Source of the DNA: Undaria pinnatifida
Lineage: Eukaryota; Sar; Phaeophyceae; Laminariales; Alariaceae
Direction of reading: 5' to 3'
Length of the DNA stretch: 64,000 nt
Assembly: GCA_012845835.1 (NCBI GenBank)
Contig: JABAKD010000010.1
Location: 11,164,311-11,228,310 of the forward strand
A model generated the notes under the pieces. The model saw nothing but the letters and a program-made list of their open reading frames with translations, did no database searches and was not told where the DNA came from. Below are positions 22,340 through 35,700 of the stretch, piece by piece. Position numbers and translations under genes: made by a program. Every line of letters begins with the position of its first letter. Within the stretch, counting starts at the first letter, position 1.

Positions 22340-24203
22340 AACAAAGTTGTGGCTCGATCTCCTCCTGCTGCTGTGCACCAACCCCGCACGTACACCGTGA
22401 CTGGCGCAGAGGCGAGAGCTTGGAGCACGGCTGCCGTTTTGCCGTTGTGCCGCTGCTGCTGTACTGCTGCTGCTGTGCTGCTGTATACATATATATTGCT
22501 TGTTGTGCTCATGTTTGTGGCTGCGAGGCTCAGCCTCTCCTTTTGGAAAAAAAAAACGCTCTTCTTGATCGTTTCGTGTGCCTACGACCTATGATGGTCC
22601 ACACTCTCCGCTGACACACACATACATACAGGAGCGAACACACATACATACACACAGCACACAGAGGCATCGTCCGTCGCTGTCGCAAAGGGGCGCTACT
22701 GCTACTAAAGGAGGTAAAAAAACTGAACTGATGATGATGTTATAAAGCGGGCAGGAAATGGGGAGCGGGTTAAGAAATGTGAGAACGGAGCGGGCTATTT
22801 TTCAAAAGGAAAAAAACAAAATGTGAGGTTTTCCATGCACCTGATCGTCTCAGCGAGGCGGAACACAACCCCTTGACAGAAAGAGCCAGTTCAGCGACGT
22901 GTGAATGCTTAAACCACCGCCACGGAGCTCGGCTGGGATCCAGACATGCGTCGGATATGTGCCGACGGCCCCCTTGCTTGCCTTGCGGCCGAAGGGGCTA
23001 GAAAAGCCTTTGGCCGCCCGAGAACAGCACGCCAAAAAAAAAAGGGCATAATTTACATTCTGCAAACGTATGAACTGTAATTTTACAGGTGGAGGTATCC
23101 TCCTTGCTACTTTATTTTAATACTACAGTACGGTAATTCAATTCAGGACTCCGGCGTCTAAAGCGGTTGGTGTGCTGCGTGTAACACGCGCCGCAGGCAT
23201 GTTAGCCCCGCGCACCCCCCCCCGGGAGGCCCCCGGAGGGCCCCCGGAGAGCCCCCGGAGGCCCCTCCACGCGTAACGGCCGTTGGAGGCAAAACGTTTT
23301 GCGATACGTGCATGCGCTAATATTCGCACGACAACGAGGTTACATAAGTAAGTGTGCATTTTTCACACGCCTAAAAACCGTGTTTCGCTCGCTTACACGG
23401 CGACAACAAAAAGGTGCTTCACGCAAAATTCTCGCCTCATGACATATATATGTGCAACATTAGTTTTGCCTGCTATGGCAAATTTTAAAACATGTTCGCT
23501 CGGTGAGAAAGGCATGTTGCGCTGCGTGCAACATGCTTACCGGCGCCTATTGTAGCGCGAAAATTGCAATTATAATTGCGAAACCCAAAAGTTGCGCCAG
23601 CGCAACAGTGCAGCAGCTACTACTACTACAGTGCTTCTACTTTATTACGAAAGTACAAGGTAATATCCCGTAAGCCTGGTATGTATATACACGCGTGCAT
23701 GCTGTTGTTTCGTGCGTTGTTTTGTTTGTCGCATTATTGGCTGCTGGATGCTATTGATAGTGTTGGCTGTTGTTTTTGTTGGTTGACATTTGCTGTCGTC
23801 GTTGTTGCAGTTGCTGTAGTACTATAATACAATACTATTATTGTCAAGAGTTGTTGCTGCCGTTCGCATGATAGTGATATGTTGTTTTCGTTGTTTGTTT
23901 TTGTTCAAACCTGTGAACCGTCCGTCTTCTACCCCACAGCGTGCCACACATCATCCTCCCCCTCACCTACCAGTACACACAGCATGTGAGAACAACAAAA
24001 ACAACACGCTTCATTCACAAGAAGTACTCGCTTTTTTTGTGATCAATCATCGCGCATGTGACGTTTTGTTCGAAAATCTTCTTCCCAAAAAGATACGCCG
24101 GCGGTCGGTACTGCTGTGATACAGCACAACAACAAGCAGTACCAAGTTCCCGTTACCACAAGCCACCCTTCCTTTTGCTCGACTATTTTTACGCCTCTTG
24201 CCC
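22340..24203. other. Spacer without recognised gene
   Basis: CTG-rich at 22,450-22,485. CACATACA repeats at 22,613-22,660. A GGAGGCCCCC-type short repeat lies at 23,222-23,270 (C/G-rich, self-complementary). No gene. Confidence 0.4.
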
Positions 24204-24295
24204 TTGACCCGTTGGAGCCCCAAAAGCCTTCCCCACACTAACCCCAACCAAGTGAAATGTCCCCAAAAACGGAGGCCCAGCTGTGAAGGGGATAA
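24204..24295 (+). mobile_element. TTAA-flanked short MITE, copy 2
   Basis: Left end TTGACCCGTTGGAGCCCC, core ending ATGTCCCCAAAAACGG, right end GTGAAGGGGATAA. Flanking TTAA has decayed to TTGA and ATAA. Confidence 0.6.
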
Positions 24296-24774
24296 CATTA
24301 TTTCGTCCTAACTATCTACGGTAACCGCTGCTAGTGCTAGTAGTCAGCCAGGTATATATAGGTATATATATTCGTTTGAGGTCGATCTGGAAGCACCCCC
24401 CCCCCCCCCCCCATCCCCCCGCGCTGGTCCCCCTGCACGGTACAATAATAACTTCCCTGCATACCAAACTGCCGCCGTTCCTTTTTTGGCTTGACTCTTT
24501 TGGCTTTTTGTCCTCTTTTTTTCTTCCTACGAGCTACAGTTAAAAATTAGCCAAGCAGATAGATAAGATAGATATGATAGGTCCATTTATTTGATGCTTA
24601 TCGATTGCTGAAACGTGTAATGAAGAAGAGAGGTGCAGCAAGGGCAGCAGATAGATGGGTTAGGGCGATGTCAGGTACAGAAGGGAGGGAGAAGCTTTGT
24701 GCATAACATTCAATGGATTCCCTTTTTTTTGTGCATTTCCATTTGGTTTTGCTCTACTTCCTTTTCTGGGACTG

Positions 24775-24868
24775 TTAACCCATTTATTTCCAACTCCTTC
24801 ATAAGCCATCCTAGTCTAACTCCAAGTGAATTGTCTCCATGTCGGGAGTGCGATGCTAAAAGGGTTAA
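24775..24868 (+). mobile_element. TTAA-flanked short MITE, copy 3 (second subfamily)
   Basis: Left end TTAACCCATTTATTTCCAAC, right end ATGCTAAAAGGGTTAA. The right half (CATGTCGGGAGTGCG) differs from the main type and is shared with the copy at about 37,043-37,136. TTAA is intact at both ends. Confidence 0.65.
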
Positions 24869-25388
24869 CGAGTGATCAGCGTTGAAGCTCAACATGCGGC
24901 ACGTTCTCGGATGACGAACAAACACAATAGAAATAGTAGCTGAAAGCTTGAGATCGATCTAGAAGCCCCCCCCCCCCCCCCCCGGTCACAAACTGATTAC
25001 ATCCCCTCCTCCCCCCCTCCCCCGCCCCCCGTGCTACAACGGTGGTAACGGTAACACGTAGTAGTAGGTGTACCTGAGGTTGGTCCGGTATAAATAGCAG
25101 GGTTCTCGCCCCCCCCCCGCCCCCCATCATGCTAACAACGAACGGTGTTGTTATGAATCATTGTGCTTGGTTTCTTGTATGCGCCTTGGAATTAGTGTCG
25201 AAGGGGCCAGTTTATCGCGCAGCTATTCTTAGATCTTCGATGTTCTCAAAGTATAAAATATGATGTATGTATGGAGTTGGTAACGTTCTTCAGTTTGAAT
25301 ATTTTCCGTCTGTTCTTCTGTTCTGCTCAGTCAGTCAGAGAAAGTAGTGCGCCCAGCTCCTCGTCGTGCTTCGTTCGCCCACCGATGT

Positions 25389-25760
25389 TAAGGAATTAGT
25401 GGGGTATTAGTCCGTTTGACCACTTGCAAAAGGTCAACCAATAATAGCTTACCCAAACTAAGCCTTATAACACTCTCCCCCCCTGAAACGGCGGGATAGC
25501 AGGTCGGCCGGATATACGGCGGACCTGTCAATATCCAAACCATTTCATTTCCTGGGCATACCGGGGAGAGTGTTTTTCAAGTTCGACATGGGGAAAGTCT
25601 GAAAAAGTTTATTACGGTGGATGTGGGGCTTGAACCCACGACCCAAAAAACTCATGGTCCTGCCGACGATGCCATTTGCTGAGGAATTAGTGGGGTATTA
25701 GTCCGTTTGACCACTTGCGAAAGGTTCACCAATAACTTACCCAAACTAAGCCTTATAACA
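25389..25760 (+). repeat. Direct repeat pair of about 83 bp bounding 206 bp with a tRNA-like T-arm
   Basis: AGGAATTAGTGGGGTATTAG to AAGCCTTATAACAC occurs at 25,389-25,472 and 25,681-25,760, about 92% identical by eye. Between them, the - strand has GTGGGTTCAAGCCCCAC, a perfect 5 bp stem with a T-loop. This could be a tandem duplication around a tRNA pseudogene or a very small terminal-direct-repeat element. I cannot tell which. Confidence 0.5.
25622..25690 (-). tRNA. tRNA-like sequence, probable pseudogene
   Basis: On the - strand there is an A-box-like TGGCATCGTCGGCAGG and a perfect T-arm, GTGGG-TTCAAGC-CCCAC, followed by ATCCACC. No matching 5' acceptor strand (GGTGGAT) precedes it and the anticodon arm does not fold. 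So it is a relic, not a functional tRNA. Confidence 0.3.
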
Positions 25761-25872
25761 CCGACTCGCTACAACACTCTTTCTTGAAGACTTTCGCTCC
25801 CGGAATAAGAAGGTGGTGGATGTCCTCAGTCCTTGCCGTTCGTACCAGGTTCGCAGTAAGTACACACGTAGT

Positions 25873-25874
25873 AT

Positions 25875-25953
<79 letters not shown>

Positions 25954-25990
25954 GCTACTACTACTACTACTACTACTACTACTGTTGTAG
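25873..25990 (+). repeat. Pure TAC trinucleotide array, about 38 units
   Basis: Nearly uninterrupted TAC (one TGC). Confidence 0.92.
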
Positions 25991-26892
25991 AGGTATTAGT
26001 AGTGGTAGTAGTATAGTGTGTAGTAGTATATTGACACGTGTAGCGCGGTATTAAATGTATGAGGAATGAGCTGCATAGGATATCTTTTCCCTGCCACCCG
26101 TCATCCACGTCATCCATACCCACACCTATTCGCTAAATCGCTAACTCTTCTGTTAATAGTCGTTGCTCAGCGACACCACTTACGTACCTGGTGTACGTCA
26201 TGACTCTGGTCATGTTGCACATGAAGGAGTAAGCGGCAAGCAGTGTGTCAGAACGGGCAGTGTGTAGTTATGTAGTTTGTGTTCAATATGATTATATAGT
26301 GCCCACCCCACCACAAGAAAAAGATAAAGCAGCCCTGCACAAAACCCCCTTTGCCCTGCAACCTCGAATTACGGAGCCCGGGACCTATCGACCTATCTAT
26401 CGGGCGCAGGGGGGTTTACGAGAATTTCGATGAGCAGTGAGTGATGAGAGGCTCGTAGTCTTCTACTATATATTATAATAATTCCTGTAAAGCAGCACCG
26501 GTATCCATGATGACTATGGTATTCTAATGGGAGAGCGGAGATTGAGGCAGGAGCATTCTCAGAGTGCCCACGATACTCCGCAATTGTGCGCACTTGCTTG
26601 CGGTAAGCCGCGTTCGTTCATGCTCGAGAAAAAGCCACACATACTAGCAGTTATACTTGTAGACTAGACTAATATCGTACGTGTGGTATCATTGTAGCAG
26701 TGCTACTATTGATTCTTCGAAGTACTCGTATAATAGTACTAAATGCGTGCCAATTGTCTTCACACTGAAGAAGCGAGGAGTAAAAAGGAGAGCAAGACAA
26801 GCGAAGTACGTACCCGTATCGTATAGCCTACCACCCCGAAGGAGAAACCTCGGAAGGGAAACAAACACGCATCACACTCTGTCACACACAGG
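25991..26892. other. Spacer without recognised gene
   Basis: No gene, repeat or RNA recognised beyond short imperfect TAG triplets following the TAC array. Confidence 0.35.
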
Positions 26893-27352
26893 CCGGTCGC
26901 CCCGGTGGTCTATCTAGGGACTACCCTCCAATTTAATGCTGTTAGGGTTTTGGGCCGGGTTTTGATTCTTCTGGAATTCGAATCTCACGTGGGTCAAAGC
27001 TTTTTTTATGAGTTTTGTGACAAAAACATAATAAACTGTAAAATCAACAAAGGAATCGACTAACTGCGCTGAGAGCGCTAGCTAGCAGCTTGGTTGGGTA
27101 GGTAGGTGCAATTCGACGCGAGTCGACGAGAAGAGAAGAAAGGAGCTGAATGAAGCCTTATCCGCGATAAAAATGAAGGCGCGTACCGTAGTGGGGAGGG
27201 GGGGAAGAATAATAACCTGCTTGGTGGCCCTGGACCTGAGTTATTTGTCTAGACTACATAGTCTAGATAGTAGGGCGGGAGAAAGAGAAATGTAAAGTGC
27301 AAAGAAAGATAATACTTCAGTGTAGAAGGGATGAGCAAAAAAAACAAAAAAA
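26893..27352 (+). mobile_element. tRNA-derived SINE family 2, copy A
   Basis: Starts GGTCGCCCCGGTGGTCTATC, carries a B-box-like GGAATTCGAATCTC, then a body shared with 42,874-43,190 (AATTCGACGCGAGTCGACGA; GAAGGCGCGTACCG), and ends A-rich. Its body is longer than that of copy B. Confidence 0.62.
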
Positions 27353-28017
27353 CGAAAAACATGGGCAGGCAGGCGCTCTTGATCTACAGTCAGTCAATAA
27401 TAAAATAAATGCACTGCATGCAGCAACCGCGGCTATTTTTGAATAATAAACGGTTTATTATACTTCGTATGATTTTAAAAAAGTCACACGAGCGAGTCGA
27501 AACGGTACACGCGACGAAACAAGCCACACGCGTTACTTATTAGCTGCGTGGCGCCCGCTCACGGCCCGCTTCTTCTATAGACATATTATTAGTAGTGTCA
27601 CGTAGGGGACATTACTACTTGCTTGTTTTAGTTTTTATGCGACAAATTGAAAAACATAAACGTCAGCCTGCTTACTGTGGGTACGACCGATTGAATTAGT
27701 TTGTAGAAACCGGGTGTGTTAAACTCATCATACGAGGTCTTGCAATCAATGACAAAATAGTATGACAGATAAGCGACGGCAGACAGACGGCGACAACGAG
27801 CAGATCATCAAAGATTGTATATACTGCTGTACCTGATACCTCCTGCGGAACGAAGTAAACAGCGGCGTGCACACGAAAACCCCTACGAAGGGGCATTTCA
27901 GCAAAAACAAGGCGAAACACGGCACCTCCTCGCGCTTATCGCGCGCCGTATTTCGTCCGGCCAACGCAAGCTAATATTAGTCTATGGCAGACAGCAGCAT
28001 CGCATGATTTACCAGAC
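27353..28017. other. Spacer without recognised gene
   Basis: AT-rich then mixed; nothing recognised. Confidence 0.35.
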
Positions 28018-28092
28018 AAACAGCCAGACAGCCGCACAGTCAGACAGAAAGACAGACAGGCAGGCAGGCAGGCAGACAGCCAGACAGACTAA
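28018..28092 (+). repeat. CAGA/CAGG tetranucleotide repeat
   Basis: CAGACAGGCAGGCAGGCAGG and relatives, imperfect. Confidence 0.75.
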
Positions 28093-28188
28093 ACAAATCG
28101 ACATCATGAAGAAGCTATAATAATAAAATAGCCAAATGCCACAAACAGCCCCCCCCCGCGTGCTTCGCAATCAGTCTTGCTCACACAC

Positions 28189-28530
28189 ACTCTGGGCGAT
28201 CGGTATGCGCGCGACCTTCTACTATTATTTATACCGCCTTATTTCGGGGATCGCGCGGATCGCGCTGTCGGCCGGCCGCCCTCGCTGCTACACCGTCGAT
28301 CATCGGCGGTCAATCGTCCAAAGACGAAAACGGCCTCGCGCTTCGTGCTCTCAGCGCTCCCTCGTTCTGCCTGGGCGATCGGTATGCGCGCGGCCTCCAG
28401 TTGGGTGGGGGTCGATCGTCCAAAAGACAATAATAGACGAAAAATTGTCCCGCGCGTCGTGCTCTCTCTCAGCCTTGTCGCCTCATTCTGTGCGATCGGA
28501 GTGCGCGCGGTCTCGAAATCGGGTGGGGGT
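28189..28530 (+). repeat. Three tandem units of about 125 bp rich in GATCG
   Basis: Shared: GGGCGATCGGTATGCGCGCG, GTGGGGGTCGATCGTCC, CGCGCTTCGTGCTCTC. The last unit has GTGCGATCGGAGTGCG. Confidence 0.65.
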
Positions 28531-28539
28531 TTTCCTGCT

Positions 28540-30072
28540 TCCCACCAATGCACACATGCTACATACCAGGTAGACTTGACGACAAGTAGTGTCGAGGTAG
28601 TAGTTGTTACGAATAACAGGTAGTACCCGGATCATCCTGGATGATATCCAGGATGAATATCCACCACTACACCACCGCCTTTTTTTGTTCGTAGATCACG
28701 CGTGGATCGCGCCGCCGTTCGCCGCTCGTTCGGTCGCCATCGTGGATCATTTCCGGTCGACCATCTCCGGTCACTCGGCAATTCGGCGGCGGCCTTGGGC
28801 CACGTTCTTCGTAGGTCGGTCGGTCGCGCGTTCGTTTGATTGACCGCGCCACCGCTCGGTTTGATGGTCGGTCGATCGACGTACAACAGACAGAGAATAT
28901 TTAATACCGGCTGTATCCAGGTTGTATGTTCTGTATGTTCATGTATCATACTCTTTTGGACTTTAATGTAAGACCGGTTTGAACTTCATGCTGATATAAA
29001 CCAGTAATTATATTTAGTGCCATAATGGCGTGTATGATACTGCATGAAAATGATATGATATCGTCAATCATCATGTATGCATCTGCTTGCTGTGTCTGTG
29101 TGGTATCATATGAATCTGCTTGCTGTGCGTGCGCTCGGGCGGTTGTGTCAATAAACGTAAATACGCGTACGACTCGTATGATGAGCATGTCGAAGGCAAA
29201 GCTGAAAATCTTCGCATCACCCACTGCGTAAAGCAACAGCAGTGCATCCATCATCCGGGGTGTCACCAGCGCTCCGACCAGCAGGCAGACACAACATGAT
29301 GACGGAGATTGTTTTAAAATAAATATTTTTATCAGAGGATCGTTACATTTTCAAATGATCGTTACATTTCTGTGCATGATGTACAGAAATGTGAGAAACG
29401 TTTTGTAATACAATTATCATGCAGACGGTACTTATGTTTACGTACAAGCCGTTGCAAAATATATTTTGTTGTGTTTCTTTTCTCTATGTTTTTGTGTATG
29501 TTTTCCAGTTCTTCGCGTGCTGGATTTTTTTTCGCACAAGGTTTTGCGACCACTGGCAGAATTTTCAGAACTCAACTTAGAAAGAGACGCCGTCTTTAAC
29601 ATTAACTTTGACCTATAAACTTGGCATCACCAGTACGATTTGTGGCATCAAATAATCTTCCTTTTAGTATAGCCCTGCCTTTTTCCTTTCCAAAATCCAA
29701 TCCAACGGAAAACCACCAACTTCAAAAAAATATAAGCGGAATAGTTCCCAACTGACACTCGTCAGCAGCTATCTGTATCAAAAGCTACAACCATCACCCC
29801 GTCTTTTCAGGGCAGTCACAAACCTCAAGGCTTCGCGGGAAGCCGTACTACCGTAGACATACGCACGAACGCTACGCCAAAACACAACTAACAACGCCAA
29901 CCAATTAAGGCTCCGCGTGCCCCGAGACTTCGCGCAGCTGCTTTTCTATATGGTGGTGCCCGGATCCTCCTCCTCTCCCTCTCCCTGCATAGCGAAGACG
30001 ACAAACCTTGAAAAACACTTCGGTCATCTTCAAGGGAAGAAAAATCAGGCCCGTTGTAGCGCCAGTACAAAT
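28540..30072. other. Upstream region of the PP2C gene
   Basis: A self-complementary ATCATCCTGGATGATATCC-like block lies at 28,632-28,655. Two ATGATCGTTACATTT-like repeats lie at 29,335-29,370. The segment 29,700-30,072 is probably promoter and 5' UTR, but no TATA box or start site can be fixed. Confidence 0.35.
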
Positions 30073-30327
30073 ATGTCGCAGAAGGGGCTGATGAGCAACA
30101 AGCAGGATGGGAGGAGATCGAGCTCAAGCTCTCTGCTTGGAGGCGGCGGGGGTGGAGGGGGTGGCATCGGGGCTGGACAATCTCGGAGCGCATCGTTCAG
30201 ATCGAACTCGTACGAGGCGTCGATTGGAGGTGTGATCGCCTCTTGCCGGCGACGAGGCGGGATCAACAACATGATCAAGAAGTTGGGTATTTCGAAGGAC
30301 GAGCCTAATCATCGGAATATGCCGCAC
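30073..30327 (+). CDS. PP2C exon 1 (start exon)
   Basis: Codes residues 1-85, from ATG (MSQKGLMSNKQDGRR) to NHRNMPH, followed by a GTGAGT donor. It holds a Ser run and a nine-Gly tract. The frame stays open upstream to about 29,917 without another ATG in good context, so this first ATG is chosen. An N-terminal extension through an upstream exon cannot be excluded. Confidence 0.75.
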
Positions 30328-32730
30328 GTGAGTTTTTTTTCTAGTTGTTCGAAGACTCTTTGCGGTTGGCGAGCCTCGCTATGTTTTTGTGGTGCGTACT
30401 CTATTTTCTCGATGCCTGTGATTGTGTTTTAGTCTAGGCTTCACGGTTTGCTATGATAGAAGATAATAAGATAATTTGCAACTGGGTAGGTCCACCACGA
30501 CATTTGTCTAGGCCCCTTCACGGAGAACCAGAGCTCGTGCGAGCCGCTTGTCTGTGTACGCACCAAACTAGCGCAGGCCGTTCTTTGTGCTTCACTTTCG
30601 ACGAGAACACGGCTCGTTCTATCCCGCTTTTCCTTGCCTTTCAGATATGCTGTGACGCGTCCCTCTGTCGGCTTGCCTCGAAATCCAAAGCCCACTACAG
30701 CAACAACCACGCTCGATGTATTTTTACATCACCGAAAACCATGGTGTGTGATTCGCGATTTCTGGACGTTGCTTGCCCAGGAGATAGCTTGACAACCAGC
30801 TGTTGACAACACAGTAGCAGCAGCTGTGCCTGCTGCTTGCGCTCAAGGAGAAAAACCCACTAGTACGGCGGCACCAGCAGCCCAGCAGCCCAGTAGCCAC
30901 AAGCCAGCAGCAGCGGAGAGCACCTCCTAGCAAAGATTTTTACGTGCGGCAGTAAATTCTCGTACGCGGAGCACGTACCTTGGTTATCCTGCCTATCAAA
31001 GCAAGTATATTGTCGAAAATGAAGCCACCAAGTTTACCATTCGGCCTATTGGCCCCGCAGGTGTATTTTTTTTGTTTTGTCTGCTCGAAGCCCTCCGCTG
31101 CTGCACCACCAAATCGCCGTTGCAGCAGTCTCTTTTGCCTTTCGCTTCACCTCTAAGCTCGATGCTCTCTGATGTGGTGCTGGATCGTAGCGTACGCACG
31201 CCTAGCGAGAGACCCGTGCGGAAATAAGCGGCTTATTGTGCACACCCCGCGAACACTCACTCAGTGGAAGAGCCTTTGCAAAGTTGTGCGCTTCCGCCAA
31301 GCTGCTCGTGGTGTCTAGCCGAAAACCAGATTATTATATAGGTTTCAGTATATACCACCCCTCAAAATATCAGACTAGTTTTTCGTCTTAATTTACCAGT
31401 ATCACATTTCTCGCTCTTATCTTCATATCGAACCTAATTCGTGATAGGATGCATGATCGCAATTGCAACACGCCAGGTGAACGTGGGTAGAGTCAACTCA
31501 GGGAGCCTGCACGGCCGAGCAGCGAGCGGGGACGACATGGCGGGGGAGCAAGTCTCGCAGCATCGGGTGTTGGGGGTCTCGCTTCTAGGAGCGTGCTCCA
31601 GCAAGGGCTGCCCGACCAAATCCGTTGAGAACGAGGATCGATATGTACACGTGAGTTTATTTTCTTGATTTTTTTCGTTTTTTTTTTTCCTTTCATTTTG
31701 GTACATGCTGGTTCGGCATTTTGATCCCCCGCTCATCATTTGATTCGTTATGCACTAATGAAGTTGTGGTGTAGTTGAACTACGGCGGTGCTGCTGCTCG
31801 TACTGCTGCGGTCCGTTGGTCCACGGGTACTTTCGTTTTGGCGTGAGGGAAGCCTAGGTAAGGCACTGCACAAAACGCAACGGCAAAGCAAGCGAGCAAG
31901 ACGAGGCTACCTGCACTATGCCATGTCATATGCGTTGCGGTGGTAGCGGTATTGTTCGTTTTTTTTCGTTGTGGTGAAGTAATCTGACTCTCAGATACTA
32001 ACTCCTACGGTAAAAAGTACACACTAAACATTTGCCGTTTTTGCTGTTTTTTTGCCATTCACAAAGTAGGATATTTTACCTTCGTGTACCTCCATCAAGA
32101 AGAGATATAATTACCCCAAGCATGCAGGTCCCGCAGGTCTCAAGAAGTGAGGTGGTGGTTGAGTTACTTGACCATGATTTCCGTTTCCAGTTTCCATTCA
32201 TCAGCCCCTTCGTTCTCCCTTGCCATTTGCCATGGACGGACTCTGCGTTCCATGGCTACTATCGCCTATGATGGTACCACCATTTCCCTTTTCTTATTTT
32301 CGTCGTTTCATAGTCCCGTTGTTTCACTTATTTCGTTGTGTGGCCTCTACTACGTACAGCAGGCGCATCTGATATCGATATCGTGATAGCGTATCATAGC
32401 GCCACATGCCTTGTCTTTGTGTGCTGTGCTTTTTGTACAACAGCAGTTAGCCCTCTGCACTCATCTGTGTGAGAAGAAAGCGATGACGGCAACACACTTC
32501 AGCCCTTTGCTTTGCGTCTCTCGTGTGGAACGTGTTGCCCATGTTCCACAGCAGTGCGGGTTGCCCTGTCTCGCATCATATCATACCATTAGACTAAACT
32601 ATGTACTTCTTTGGGTCGTTTCCTAAGTCCTCTTACCGGTACTACTTTGTGTGGTGTGTGGTGTCTGGTGTTGGTGCGTCTGATATTGTCGCAGCGCAGC
32701 ATGTTTTCTGCGTATTTTTGTGACAATGCC

Positions 32731-32774
<44 letters not shown>

Positions 32775-35700
32775 ACGGCAACAACCACAACCAACCACCA
32801 ACCACCAACCACAACAAACAACAAAAACAATAACAGATCGCAGCGCTTTGTGCTTCTCGTGTTCAGCACTGCTGTATATACGCTCCCATTGTGGGTGTGG
32901 GGCCATACATACCACTTGGAGTTGCTGCAGTATGAACATGTGTTTGCAACAGGGAAACCAGACGCAGCTTTGCAGCGTTTTTGCAACACAACAATGACGA
33001 CGACACAGCAGCAGTCAGCAGCACTACGTAGTTTTTTTATAGAAAACATTTCAAGGACGTCAGCCGTGAGTTTGTACGAGACTCGGTTGTAGGGATAGCC
33101 GCGTGGAAATCGTACGGAATGGTTTGTGTGTGTTTGCAATAAGGAATGCACACGTATTGATGTAGCTTCGCAGCGCGTTCGCCACGTGTCTTCTCGACTT
33201 GGCGCCATTCCACATCTAGATTACATTGCCTCTATTTTTACTCCCATCAATCTAACCCCATCATGTAACACGAGCACGATACGTTGTAGGACTTAAGCAT
33301 TTTCGTTTTCACAAACTGGGGTACGACTTATAATTTGACTTCTGCCAGAATAACTCGGAATGTTCGTCCCATATGCTGCTGTGATAATACTGCAGCAGTA
33401 TTATACTCCTACCGCTATGATATTGATATTGATAGTCGTGCGTGGTGCATGTTGACGTTGTTGATGGACACCACTGACCAAGCTTCTTCCCGTAATTCTC
33501 GTTTTTCCTGGTTTGTACTTTCTGTGCTTTTTTTTTTTTTTTTTTTTTTATCCTCCGGCGGATGGGGAAAAATAAAGCTTTAGCTCACCACACTTCCGCG
33601 TATTTTCATACGCGTCGTGTGTCGATTTAACTCAGTTGCTTTCGCAGCCCAACGCTAGCTGGCGCACCCTTCGAGTCCCATTGTAGGTATAGCGTAAGCT
33701 GTCCCTATCATTGGTCCCCGTTACAACCCCGGCAGCGCAAGCTGCCGTTGTATACGGGTGCGTGTGTATGTCGACCCGGCCTGTCCCCTGAGGGTCAGGT
33801 TCGGTGGAGATAGCCACCCGGAATGTCATCTTTCCGGGTAGTGTGGGACTTGCGCAAGCTCACCCACTAACAAAACCCCTGGCCATGGGAGATAGCCTTC
33901 CGCCGGACTTGGTCCAGTTACGGTCCACCCTACCCATTCGGGCGTTGGTCCTCGGGCTGTGCTGTCTGTGGCTGGTATGACGGAAGGTCGCGACAGCTGG
34001 CGGGCCCCTGGCAGATGCACGAAATACAAACGCCAAATACGAACGCCCCTTGCAAATGCACCAAACACAAACACCCGTACATATGATGGAGTCGTAGTAT
34101 TAGTGGAAACTACAGAAGTAATTTTACAAAATAGATACCAGGTACGACGTTAGATCTAGTTCAAAATTCCCCAACTAAAAAAGTAAAAATACCAACACAA
34201 ATCATTATGGTGGAGAAGAACATTTTTTTTACGAAAGAGTAGGACCCCGCCCATTGAGAAAAAAAATTACCCACATGCTCCGGAGTAGTAGTCTATTGCA
34301 AGCACCAACAAGCTGCTTGCGAAGATGAGTGCGAGTATACGCCCGAAATTCGTCGAACTCACGGCTGACGTCCTTGGAATATTGTCATCAAATACAACAA
34401 ATGCTCGAAACCTATCCCATCCTATCATACCGCTGCTATGGAAGCGCGTGTACACACAAGCGCCGGCAAGCTGCCAGGGACATGTCAGATCATATGATAT
34501 GTACCAGGTAGCGCGTGTCATGTATATCCTGCTTGTGGTGGATGCTCTGCCTGTAAGCTATTTTCTTTCCCTGGACGCGGTACGCTTCGTAGAGCTCTGT
34601 ACTTCCCCCCTCCTTTTGTTTCATTCGAATACGGTACGGTACGTACGGCGGTTCTCTTGCAGCCCCAATCCGCATTCCACCGCTTTCATATTCGTAGCTC
34701 GGATACGCGTTGTATACGGGCGGTTCATTGATTGCGTTTTTTTCGGGCGCGAGGGGGATGTCTGCAACGTACCTGGTACTCGTTCTCTGGCGATAAGAAG
34801 CCGGACAGCGGCCTGTCGCAGACAGCAGTGCTATGGCACCGACGACCGACTTCGCGAGACAGCTGGACTGCGACAGCAGTAGCGCACGACAGCAAGCCGT
34901 GCTTGTTTTACGAAATGAGTAGCTCCTGCAGCAAGCCGCCCACCGTCCGTAATAGACTACCATGTCTATGAAATAGACCAACGAGCACAAAAACGTCGTT
35001 GTGTTGATGTTGGCCTGTTGGTTTTTGCGTGATGACCTCCCGCAACGGCAGGATTGCCGGTACGCACTGGGGCACTAGGCGATGGCCGGCGACTACGTAT
35101 ATAGATACCACGTGTTGATGTTGATGTTGTATTTCGTTGCAGCGCTCGCTCTCTGGCCTCTCAGCCGATGACGTAAGTGCCATAGCGGCGTGGACGAACG
35201 ATACATGGTCAGGTTGGTCGACTTTCCTCAACTCTGTTTTCTGTATTTTTTTGTTTGTGTCCTTCTTCGTCTTCGTTTTTTTTTTAGGGGGGGGGTGGGG
35301 AGGGGAATGCTGCTGCTGCGCTTTCTGCGGTGTGCGGTAGTATCACGGCAGTATATCTGTGAATGATTTGTAAGACCAGGAGAGTGAGATACAGCAGTCT
35401 AATGATGTACCGTCTACCGTGCGATTGGCTTCGCTAACCGTTTTTCCCTTGCTTTTTTTTGCCTTTCGTTTGTGTTTTGTTTTGTTTTTCTGTTGGCTGT
35501 TGCTTGTGCTGGTGGTGGTCGATGCGGCTGTTGCAGGGCAAGATCAACCTCGACGTTCCGTCGCTACGAGGGCAGAGCAAGGGTAGGGGCGATTCAAAAT
35601 CGACTTGTTGGGCTTTCGCGACGTTCGACGGACACGCTGGGCCTGCGTGCGCACACTTCCTGAGGGAGAACTTCATGGTGAGAAGCTGGATAAGGAGAGG

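Noticed and set aside
25622-25690. A functional tRNA gene
   Set aside because: The T-arm is perfect, but the acceptor strands do not pair and the anticodon arm does not fold.
25784-26123. Long poly-Leu, poly-Val and poly-Thr frames
   Set aside because: They come from the TAC trinucleotide array, which is open in all frames. There is no other coding evidence.
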